The notes under the pieces were generated by a model that was not told the origin of the DNA, did no database searches, and saw nothing but the letters and a program-made list of their open reading frames with translations. The position numbers and the translations under genes were made by a program. DNA of 64,000 bases from Cunninghamia lanceolata (Eukaryota > Streptophyta > Pinopsida > Cupressales > Cupressaceae). Where the stretch lies: contig BSBN01000888.1 of NCBI GenBank assembly GCA_027924645.1, forward strand, positions 16,437,001 to 16,501,000, given 5' to 3'. Shown piece after piece: positions 25,575 to 34,235 of this stretch (position 1 is the stretch's first letter; every line of letters begins with the position of its first letter).

Positions 25575-25583
25575 TCCCCTCTT
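25575..25583 (-). promoter_or_regulatory. Polypurine tract
   Basis: Minus-strand AAGAGGGGA directly precedes the 3' LTR. Confidence 0.75.
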
Positions 25584-25631
25584 AGCTAGGGAGGTATAGC
25601 AAAGTCTTCCTTGAGTCCTACTCAAGGGTAT

Positions 25632-26281
25632 CATGTCTAGTCATGGACTCTCTCAACATTACGTCCACAATCGTTACACCCAATTGTGAAATAGTTCATC
25701 ACAAAGTTTCTTAACGTGATATCATCATGGAGTCACTCAACATGTCATCCACGATGGCTACTCCCATGTGTGGAAAGAAACATATGCACAAGTACTCATC
25801 ATGGAGTCTCTCAACGTGATGTCATCATGGAGTCTCTCAACATGATGTCCACCATGGCTACTCCCATGTGTGGATAGAAACATGTGCACAAGTGCTCATC
25901 ATGGAGTCTATCAATGTGATGTCGTCATGGAGTCTCTCAACATGATGTCTATCATGGCTACTCCCATGTGTGGATAGAAACATATGCGCAAGTGCCCATC
26001 ACAGAGTCTCTCAACATGATGTCGTCATGGAGTCTCTCAACATGACGCCCACCATGGCTACTCCCATGTCTAGATAGAAACATGTGCAGAAGTGCCCATC
26101 ACGGAGTCTCTCAATGTGATGTCGTCATTGAGTCTTTCAACATGATGTCCACCATGGCTACTCCCATGTGTGGAAAAACATAAGTATAAAGGATTCATTA
26201 CAGAGTCTCTCAATGTGATGTTGTCATGGAGTCTCTCAACATGATGTCCACCATGGCTACTCCCATATGTGGAAAGAACCA
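25632..26281 (-). repeat. 100-bp tandem repeat, about 6.5 copies
   Basis: The word ATGGCTACTCCCAT starts at 25754, 25854, 25954, 26054, 26154 and 26253, a period of 100 bp (last unit 99). Each unit contains two copies of CATGGAGTCTCTCAACATGATGTC or a close variant and one GTGTGGATAGAAACATATGC-like stretch. The array lies between the RNase H tail and the purine tract, that is, in the 3' untranslated part of the element. Confidence 0.92.
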
Positions 26282-26406
26282 CATCTTCGTCTCAGACATG
26301 GATGAGGGCTTTCACCTCATATTTCTCTATCTCAAAGAAATATGCATTATAGCAAAGATCACTGATGCTGAGTCTCCCTCTCAGCAGGGTTGACATTCTC
26401 CACTAC

Positions 26407-26520
26407 TCAAATCTTGTCCCAAAAATATGCAAACTTCACTCTGGCAAGAGGCTTGGTGAGATTATCAGCCGTCTGATCATCAGTGCAAATGTACTTGAGT
26501 TGAATTGCTTTCCTCAGCAC
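26407..26520 (-). pseudogene. Tail of copia RNase H
   Basis: The minus frame contains AIQLKYICTDDQTADNLTKPL and ends ARVKFAYFWDKI before a stop at 26407. This matches the C-terminus of copia pol (usual core: T-x-x-Q-x-A-D-x-x-T-K-P-L). It is the only retroelement protein sequence left in the element and shows that its ancestor was a Ty1/copia element. Between it and the PPR block (26521-26836) I see nothing identifiable. Confidence 0.8.
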
Positions 26521-26836
26521 CATTTCTGACCCTGTCATACTTTATGCACCCAATGTACAAGACACTAGCTCTCCCTCTTAGCGAGTCCCAAACTTCACAA
26601 CCCCTTGCAAGATCCCTGCCTTGACTTAACCTAATTTGAGTAGATTTTTTCAAAACTACTCTTTCTATCACTGCGAGAACCCTGCCTCGACTTCCTTCAC
26701 TAAGTTGATCCATCCTTTTGATACATTCCTGCAAAACCTTCCATGGTACTCAGATTTCTCATCCAAGTGCCACCACAACCACCTTGTTGCACCTTCTACA
26801 GTACTAACTCCCAACTAAACTCAACTCCAAGCAAAG

Positions 26837-27589
26837 TTATCCATACAGTAGCATGGATTTTAATGGCATTTCATGGATAAAGTGTTTGACCTCGTCAAGA
26901 TGCCCAGCACAGCCAAGAAGGTCAACCATACCACAATAGTGCTCCAACCTAGGCTCTATCCCATAATCCTTACTCATGTTGTAAAAGTATTGCCACCCAT
27001 TATCCACTAGGCCAGCATGACAACAAGCAGATAGAACCCCAACAAATGTTACACTATTAGGCTTTGTGCCAAAATGTTGTATCTGTTCAAAAAGATGGAG
27101 AGCTTTCTCATCGCTCCCATGCATGGCATATCCTACAATCATGGCTGTCCATGAAACCAAGTTTTGCCTTGGCATTTTATCAAACATTTTGCAGGCATCT
27201 TTCATGCTGCCACTTTTAGCATACATTTCTACAAGAGCACTGCCGACAAAGGCATCCACTTCGAATTATGTCTTCATGGATCTCCTTCCCCTGTTGCAAA
27301 GAAGCTAACTGGCACAAGCTGCTATCACACTAGAAAACGTACCATTTTGCTTAAACAAAACACCCATTCTGTTCATATCCTGCAATCATTGCATTCCAAG
27401 ATACCACATCTCTCTCGGGTATCTTCCAAAACAGATCCAAGGCCATTCCTACTCGACCATTCTGAGCATATCCTGAAATCATAGCATTCCAAGAAACCAC
27501 ATTCTTCCAAGCATTCTTTCAAACAGTTCACGAGCCTCGTCGAGATGCCGACCTCTCACATATGCCACGACAATAGCTGTCCATATAAG
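26837..27589 (-). pseudogene. PPR (E-type) gene fragment
   Basis: The open frame 26837-27259 reads through two PPR units and into an E-like region: ALVEMYAKSGSMKDACKMFD, NLVSWTAMIVGYAMHG, then SVTFVGVLSACCHAGLVD, and EHYCGMVDLLGCAGHLDEV. Further PPR-like units continue upstream to 27589 with frame breaks, for example around 27490 and 27545. PPR-E proteins act in organellar RNA editing. The block starts right after the NB-ARC fragment and ends with a stop after MPLKS, before the usual end of the E domain. Confidence 0.88.
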
Positions 27590-28330
27590 TCTCCATCGAA
27601 TAGTCTTTTGCGTTTATGGGGCTCTGTAGAAATTTCATTTGCTACAGTTGTTCCCAAATCTCAGAGGCACCGATGCATCAACAATTCGCTACTAGAGCCC
27701 AAGTTTACCAAGGACTTTTGCAAGAGATGTCTGAGAGAGTAATAACAACTCCAGTCTAGTTCTGCCCAAAAGATCATAGCAATTTCTTTGTCCCTCCTGG
27801 TAAGAAAACATGTAATATCTAGAAACATTTCCTTCTCAAAGGAATCAAAGGTATCGTAGGAGGCTCTAAGTTTCTTTTGCATATTAGGTTCACACCTTAA
27901 CTTGTCTGCCATGTCTTTCCATACGTTGGAGGGCAAGAGGAAGACCTTCATAGGCACTAACAATATTGTTGCTTAGAGTTTGTAGCTCTTGATCTGCACA
28001 GCAGGAATTAGGGAATGCATGGAATTTAAATAACTCCATGGCATGTTGATGTGAAAGCGTCTTCACCTCATACATTTCGTCAACATTAGCTAGTTTTAGA
28101 ATTTGTTGGTTCTACGATGTAATAAGCAAATGGCTGCCTGCCCTGAAGTCACTGTAGTTTTGCTCAAGAGCTTCGAGGTGCTCAGGGCTTTGAATTTCAT
28201 TGAGGAGGAGGAGAACTTTCTTACCCCCGAGACACTCTTCTACCAGACCTTTACAACCAACCTATTTTGTGTGTATCCTGCATGCATTAACTCCATGCTA
28301 TGACATTTCTGATAGCATTTCTTTAAGGTA
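27590..28330 (-). pseudogene. NB-ARC fragment of a TIR-type resistance gene, P-loop missing
   Basis: Reading minus: the kinase-2 strand KKVLLLLNEIQ (Asp-Asp changed to Asn-Glu) near 28210, a GSHLLITS (RNBS-B) site, RNBS-C-like KTLSHQHAMELFKFHAF, YEGLPLAL near 27930, EKEMFLDITCFL near 27810, and an MHD-position MHRCL near 27675 followed by DLGTTVANE and KRKRLFDG. This order is that of plant NLR receptors. The P-loop (kinase-1) part is absent. Frameshifts near 27930 and stops near 28290 and 28320 break it. Confidence 0.85.
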
Positions 28331-28665
28331 GTTTGTCCAGCTAATCATGTGCATTGTAAATGGTTCCACGCTATGTAAAGGCCGTGGAATTTGACTTTCA
28401 CCAGGGCAGCTGCAGCTATCTAGCTAACAAAAATCCATTTCCAATCATTCTTTGATAGAGTTCCATAACCTATGGCAAATCGCCCATTTTGGCACGGGCT
28501 GAGAGGAAGTTGGCAGGCAGAAATAGTGGGGCATAGCCTTACATCTGTCAAAAGCATTTGTTTATAAGTTTCTATGGCCTTTTCAACAAAACCATATTGT
28601 GCACGTCCTGCTATAATTGCATTCCATGAGACTACATCACTTTGAGGCCGTCTGTCAAAAACATT
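28331..28665 (-). pseudogene. PPR fragment between TIR and NB-ARC
   Basis: Directly after the TIR open frame stops at 28666, the same minus frame continues NVFDRRPQSDVVSWNAIIAG and then FVEKAIETYKQMLL, one clear PPR unit (28560-28665). The rest down to 28331 has PPR-like flavour but stops near 28420. It stands where the NB-ARC P-loop should be. Confidence 0.75.
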
Positions 28666-29040
28666 TCATGTGCCTTTTCTATGCATAAATGACAGCTCTT
28701 CAAAACATCGCCTGGATTCTGCATAGTCCTTTGAAAATATAGCACAATAAAGCGAAGCTCTCTTGATTGCTGCTTCTAGTTCTTGATCCGCCAATTCAAG
28801 CTCTTCTGAATTCATAAAAACAATAAGTCCATTGGCTGTAAGCTTTTCATACATAGCGCTGGCCAGCGTATGTTTGACATCAGGGCCATGATTAATAAAT
28901 ACAACATAGGGGAGCTCTTTCACAGGCATTGTGGATCCACCAGAAGTAGATGTAGATGCTGCAAATTCTTCAACCTGTGTCTGGCTGCTAGAAAGCCATG
29001 AAATTGGATTCAATTGATCTGTTAAGATTTGCACCGTCAT
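28666..29040 (-). pseudogene. TIR domain fragment
   Basis: A 124-codon frame starting at ATG 29040 has a Ser/Thr-rich leader of about 40 residues, then YVVFINHGPDVKHTLASAMY, LTANGLIVFMN, ELELADQELEAAIKRAS, and AIFSKDYAESRRCFEELSFM. These are the TIR-1, TIR-2 and TIR-3 blocks of plant TNL receptors, in the style seen in conifers. Trp of the SKWC motif is Arg. TIR domains of this class signal as NAD-cleaving enzymes. Here only about 85 residues are kept, so activity is unlikely. It lies next to the PBS and would be the first ORF of the element's RNA. Confidence 0.85.
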
Positions 29041-29082
29041 ACACGGGTACTTTGGATATTTTCTTCTGTAAGCCTGAACCTT

Positions 29083-29094
29083 GCTCTGATACCA
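29083..29094 (-). promoter_or_regulatory. Primer binding site, initiator-Met tRNA type
   Basis: Minus-strand TGGTATCAGAGC is the exact 12-base plant consensus and touches the LTR with no spacer. Confidence 0.92.
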
Positions 29095-29283
29095 TGTTAA
29101 TTTCAGATCAGAATGTAATTGTTTCTTACTTCATCTGTCCCTTTGGATGGTGGATTGACTACCATATATATAACCAATTGGATTTTACGAGACGTGACTG
29201 TTCCAATCGTTCTGTTTCATAATGAAATTTGTTTCATTAAACTCTGTTCTTTTTAACCTCCCGAGACTACAAAAACATCAACA
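29095..29283 (-). repeat. 5' LTR of the gene-carrying element
   Basis: Plus-strand TGTTAATTTCAGATCAG to CATCAACA. The minus strand has a TATA-like TTATATATATGG at about 29161-29173, a possible core promoter. Confidence 0.88.
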
Positions 29284-30206
29284 TCTCATACTGTCAGTAG
29301 TGCTAAAAGTATTATGTATTTTATTGAGCCTATATTTCATAGGAAGTGATCGCAATAGTAATAGTCATTAGATTTATCCAAGAGTTCTCTTCTTGTTGCA
29401 GAAGGAATTGGTTTTACTGGTTTTGTGGTCCCAAATACAATGGCAAACATCTGGTTGCTAAGTTAAAAGAGAAACTTCAAGAAACACGTCCATCTCAAAC
29501 CGTAACCAACCTGGGTATACCCACCTTTGATATCAAGACGCAGTTTCCAACAATTTTCTCCAGTAACGAGGTATTATATTGCATGAGATTAAATACTTGA
29601 AGTTGATCCATACCTATAACTATAGATTAGGGTTCTAAATATTTTACTTTCTATTCAGGCGAAGGGATATACCCTGAAGAATCCATTTCTAAGTGACGCA
29701 TGCATTTCTACAACTGCAGCTTCTACGTATTTTCCACCTCACCAATTTACTACATAGTCTAGTGGCGGAGAGACCAGAGAATTTAATTTGACAGATGGAG
29801 GAATAGCAGCTAACAATCCTGTAAGGCTTGTATTAGGAGTAAGGGTTAGGATTATATTTTTATTTCACTTCAACTTATTCATATATGCTCACTGATAATG
29901 CAGACGCTAGTAGCAATGAATTTAGTCTGGCTAGCAGCTCGGAAGGAAAAAAACATCAAGGATGAAAAGGTATTATTTAATATTCAATTTAATTTTAAGG
30001 ATTAAAAACTATTATTTAATTTAATTTTGATAGTATTGTGACCATTTAGAAGAACGGACAATGGATTAAAAGAAGCGTATAGAATGGATTTAGACGCCTA
30101 CCATAAACAGCCGGTACATTATCACGTGCCTAACTCTTTACAAATTTTTCGATCTCCTAATTCTTCTATCACTAACGAATTGATCTGTCTGCATACCCTT
30201 GACTTT

Positions 30207-30350
30207 GTTCTTTGTCGATCCATCAGTCGAAAATTATCATGTTCTTTGTCCATTCATCAGTCGAAAGTTATCATGTTGATTCGGTTTTCACCAGTCAGCC
30301 ATTTTACAATGTGGTTCGATTTTCACCAGCCAGCTATTTTACAACGTGCG
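30207..30350 (+). repeat. Two neighbouring short tandem duplications in an intron
   Basis: A 34-bp unit starting GTTCTTTGTC is doubled at 30207 and 30241. A 36-bp unit starting TCGGTTTTCACCAG/TCGATTTTCACCAG is doubled at 30280 and 30316. They lie in the 827-bp intron between exons 5 and 6 of the patatin pseudogene. Confidence 0.8.
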
Positions 30351-30504
30351 GGCTGGTTAAGCTCGTCCGAATTTAGAGGGGTATACTTCCAATTAAACAT
30401 CATCCACTTTAATAGATAAAAATGGGATAAATATTTACCTTCTTCTTAATATGGATAAAATGTAAAATTATTATTGACTATTCAACAATTAAATTTGATG
30501 ATGT

Positions 30505-30780
30505 TTAAGTAGAATGCTTAAAAAAAAATATAGGGATAATGGTGATATTAGTTTGGATTCCAATTTGAATACAGAGATAGTTCATTATTTCTATTGCCAT
30601 TCTCTCTAATGATATAGAAATAAGTATTTCTGTTATATAGTCTTTTGTAAATAAAACCAGTGCAAATCCAACTCTACCATTACGCAGAAACATTTCATAT
30701 CTACACAGCGAAACATCTAGACAGCTCATGTAAAATGAAAGTTCAATGTTGGGAAATATTAAACGCAAAAATGTAACCAC
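30505..30780 (-). pseudogene. Possible PPR fragment in a patatin intron
   Basis: The minus frame has DVSLCRYEMFLRNGRVGFALVLF, like a PPR helix pair (usual: Tyr-x-x-x-Gly-x-x-x-x-Ala-x-x-x-Phe). After a frame change comes IQIGIQTNITIIPI, like the Gly-Ile-Gln-Pro-Asn start of the next unit. The match is weak and the stretch is broken. Confidence 0.4.
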
Positions 30781-31440
30781 AGTTTGTTATCTACAGGAGT
30801 AACTTGAAAAAAAATTTGTGCTTTCTCTTGGAACGGGGTTAGAAGAGGGTATTAGATGGGATGCGAAACATGCTGCTAAATGGGGAGTTTTGACGTGGTT
30901 TACTGACTGTGGAAGATCACCGTTAGTAGAATCTCTGATGAATGCAAGTTTAGACATGGTCGACTTTCATACAGCTTTGCTGTTCGCTAATCTCAAAAAC
31001 AACTATCTAAGAATCTAGGTTTTTTATATATTTTTTCAAATGAACAAGTGTTTATGACAAAACTTCTCCTTTTTTGCATGTATAGTTAAGATATGGCCCT
31101 TCCTACTGTAGGAACGCCATCTAAAAGGAAGCGAAGCAAGCATTGACCTCAGTGCGAAGTGCAACCTCAAGAAACTTGTGAGTATAGGCGAAAAGCTGTT
31201 GGACAAGCTTGTTAGCAACGTTGATTTAGAGATTGGGCGTACTGAGATAGTGAAGAAAGAGTACACAAACCAGAAGGCATTGGCTAAGTATCTACTTCTC
31301 ATCTTTTCCTTATATTTGTCGCATTTATTCTGACCATAAGTCCTCTTACTGTACTATTTCCGCTTGGCAGTTTGGCTGAACAACTCTCAAAAGAGAAGAA
31401 GTCGAGGGTTAAGGGCACTGAATCTTTCTTCACTTTCTAA

Positions 31441-34152
31441 GCATGGCTACTAAATGAAATCTAAATAATTGCCCAAGTGCTGGAATGAAGATCTGGACTT
31501 TTGTCCTCCTTATTCCAATTACACCTTATGCTAGTATTCCATGTGGGGTTTTAATAAGAAGTAGCTCAAGGCGTTTGTGAGCTAGACAACTGACTTTAAG
31601 ATTGCGCTGCATCCTATCAGTCCTCTGAATATATATTTCTATAAGATTGTTTTCAATGTTTCTTTAGTACAAGACGGCTGTCCATGTTTTTAATTTAATC
31701 AATTATAGCAAACTTTCGCCAATTAATTTGCTTAGCGCGCATTTATTTTCTGTCACTTTTCCATTCGATCCGGCTACGCTTATATACCAAACCGATACTG
31801 AGTCTTCTGGTTTTGTCTATTTCTACACCAAACCAATACTGATATATTGGCATGGATGTCATATCATTTTGTATTTCGGTTTTTTGCTAAATGCTAGCTT
31901 TTTCTTGTGTATATATTAATAAGATTGGATTGGTGGATATCCAGGCACTCAAATGTATAGATTCACTCCAAAGTTCTTGAAATGCATGCATACCGTCCCC
32001 TATGACAGTCATTTGAGACTCATTAGGGAATTATGTTGTTATTCTTATTAAGTATTATTTAGTGACGACATTGGACATGGAGTGGTTTTTGTTATTGTAG
32101 TGAATAATTGTTGTGTGTATGTCTTATGTGTAAAGATCAATAATTTTTCTTTATGTTTAGATTATAGTTTAAAGATTACCAAATCAGAATTGGAAACATT
32201 GAACTTTCATTGGTGAAAGATTGAATGATCCAGTAACAACTTCATAGAATGCAATGATTTTATTCAAAAATATTGAATATACATCTATTGAGGTGAAGGT
32301 TCATTTCTTAGAGATTGATACAGTGTTTCTGTTCCTTGAAGTAATATAAGATGCTGGATTAATAAGTTTAAAGATTTAGTAGCAAAAGTACTTAGATTAA
32401 CAATTAGTGTTTAGGTTATAGAGATTAGTGTTTAGTGTATAGTGCTTTAGGGTTTAGAGTTTAGGTTTATGATGGAGGGTTCAACGTTGAAGGTTTAGGG
32501 ATTAAATTTAATTTTCAAGAATTTAGTGTTAAAAATGAACTATGTGGAAAAATTTTAATTTGTAAACCATTCAACGTTATTAACATAATTGTATAAACTA
32601 AATATGTAAACAAACCAATTTCTTAATGGTTTTCTAATTTACTAGGAGAAGGTTTAGGGTTTAAATTATTGAAAATTATTTCATTAAAAACTAATTGTTA
32701 CACTGACCACAAAGAAAAATAATGGCAAGGTAAATTACCTTATTTCAGCTTGATGAGGGCTAAGGTTAAAATTTTTCAATCTTTATAAGTCACAAAGAAA
32801 ATTAATATTTAGTTTAATGACCTTTGTTTTATATTTTTAATATGAGAATTAATTCTATTAAGAAATTATGATTATTTTTTTTATTATTATTATTTGGATT
32901 AAATTATTAACAAATATTCCATTAATTAATTATTGAGAACAATGATAGCATTAGATCGGCACGTTGACACTAATTGTATTAATGATCATGAAATAGAACA
33001 GATAGCCACCCTCCCGATAGGAAGGATAGGAGAAAGAATAGGCCAATTGGGTCTAGCCGGCTCTAGAAGGATCTGGCCGGAACGGTGCCGAGATGGATGG
33101 CAAGTTTTTGAGACACCTTGAGCATTGGCCACTGAAATATTCCTTTTATATTATTTCATATTCTATTTCTATGACTATGTATAATCTTGTGTCTCCTATT
33201 ATTTTTTAACCTTTTCGAAGCTTTGTGAAATTCCGAACTTTGGCAAACCAACCATCTCAAAACTACCCTGTTCAAATCTGCCATTAATGATGGGCCACGG
33301 GGCGTCGTATTGTAGCATCGTGAAGGGATGAGGGGCCCTCTAATGTGTGACTACGAGGGCACGATAAACAAAGGTTAGGAATATGTGGTAAACTAAGCTT
33401 CATGGGGCGATAGTCTAATGTTGAGGCCACGTCAAAATAGTGCATGAGCGCATCGTCAACGCAGACATTGGAAAAAAGGCCTGTGCTTGTGCCCTAGACC
33501 ATCCCCATTTTAGTATAAACATTAAACCCCTAATCTGAAATGGCAGGTTGGGCTAGGATATATGGATTTCTGGTTGGACAATATTTTGGTAAAACAAGTG
33601 AATGCTGGAAAATGGCATTCTGATTACATCAATTGGGGTCAAAATTGTTGCAGACACTATGTGTGAGTGGAATTCTGAGAAAATGGGCATCTCAAGGGCA
33701 ATATCAGGAATTGAGGGGATGGTGTTTTGGGGTTCCACTAGCGGTTATGAGGAACAACTTGCTTTTCCCACGAAGGCGAAGGAGCGCCGAAAACACCTAA
33801 GATTTTCCCACACAAATTAGGAAGATAGTGGTGAATATTTTAGGTCACAACTTAGCCACAGGTCATTTTACGATAAAGCCATTTCATTTTTGAAATAAAA
33901 GGAATTTTTATAGACATTGGCTTGCACGTACATATCTATGTATAGATCTGATTAAGAAAATAAAAAAAACACAGACAAATATGCCGGAATAACTAACTTG
34001 TATCAGATAATTAGATGAGTATTTTTCAGTTGGGTACAAAATTTAGAACTGACGAAGAAGAGAGTCTAGTTCGACAACTGGTATTGGGTTTTCCAGTACC
34101 AACTTGGTACTTGTATATGTAATAAAATTTAAATAATTATTTTTTTACATTA
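31441..34152. other. Unassigned noncoding DNA
   Basis: Downstream of the patatin pseudogene I see no gene. Small open frames at 31728-31919, 32933-33121 and 33602-33820 have no recognisable domain. A/T-rich stretches occur at 32860-32930. Confidence 0.4.
32400..32510 (+). repeat. Degenerate telomere-like TTTAGGG stretch
   Basis: About ten imperfect words related to the plant telomere unit TTTAGGG occur (TTTAGGGTTTAGAG, GTTTAGG, GTTTAGTG). A second short hit, GGTTTAGGGTTTAAA, is at about 32650. An interstitial telomere-like tract is one reading; chance AT-rich repetition is another. Confidence 0.4.
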
Positions 34153-34235
34153 CTGTTCACAGGTTGAGCGAAAAAAAAAAAAAGATAAATGATATTTATC
34201 AAATTTTTAAATAAAAAAATTAATTGTGAACTATC
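34153..34235. repeat. Small inverted-repeat element, copy 1
   Basis: The ends TGTTCACA and TTGTGAACTA are roughly inverted and enclose AGATAAATGATATTT and A/T runs. The same arrangement occurs at 39226-39316, so this is a dispersed MITE-like repeat or a fragment of one. Confidence 0.5.

Larger units (their letters stand above)
25378..29283 (-). mobile_element. Short-LTR retroelement carrying TIR, NB-ARC and PPR gene fragments
   Basis: Two direct repeats of about 190 bp (25378-25574, 29095-29283) have TG...CA ends and are flanked by TCTCA at 25373-25377 and 29284-29288. A perfect PBS abuts the right copy and a purine tract abuts the left, so the element reads minus. In that direction the interior holds TIR, a PPR piece, NB-ARC from kinase-2 onward, more PPR repeats, the tail of copia RNase H, and a 100-bp tandem repeat. 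LTR size fits TRIM elements, but the 3.5-kb interior is far too long. Gene-transducing elements such as maize Bs1 are the closest known idea. It lies in intron 2 of the patatin pseudogene, antisense to it, and must have moved with enzymes from elsewhere. Confidence 0.85.
24971..31440 (+). pseudogene. Patatin-like phospholipase pseudogene, eight exons
   Basis: Exons: 24971-25099, 25191-25348, 29402-29570, 29659-29820, 29904-29969, 30797-31018, 31112-31287, 31371-31440. GT/AG sites and phases fit a patatin-type lipid acyl hydrolase. Seen are ILSID, the elbow region AGTST, the exon-3 block GPKYNGKHL...PTFDIK, LSDACISTTAASTYFPPH, the catalytic Asp in LTDGGIAANNP, LSLGTG, and a C-terminal block ASIDLSAKCNL before TAA. 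It is broken by in-frame stops at 25019, 25037, 25097, 29755, 30800 and 31016. The 25037 TGA falls in the Gly-rich oxyanion motif. The GxSxG elbow reads GTSTR. Intron 2 carries a retroelement. Patatins release fatty acids from membrane lipids; this copy cannot. Confidence 0.88.

Noticed and set aside
25632..26281. CRISPR-like array
   Set aside because: Units are contiguous 100-bp tandem repeats without unique spacers, in plant DNA.
27066..27484. Plus-strand frames opposite the PPR block
   Set aside because: The minus strand reads clear PPR repeats; the plus frames have no known motif.
25378..29283. A functional TNL resistance gene
   Set aside because: The P-loop is missing, PPR sequence is inserted, frameshifts and stops occur, there is no LRR, and the whole lies between LTRs.
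32400..32510. A true telomere or recent telomere insertion
   Set aside because: Only degenerate TTTAGGG-like words are present, with no perfect array.
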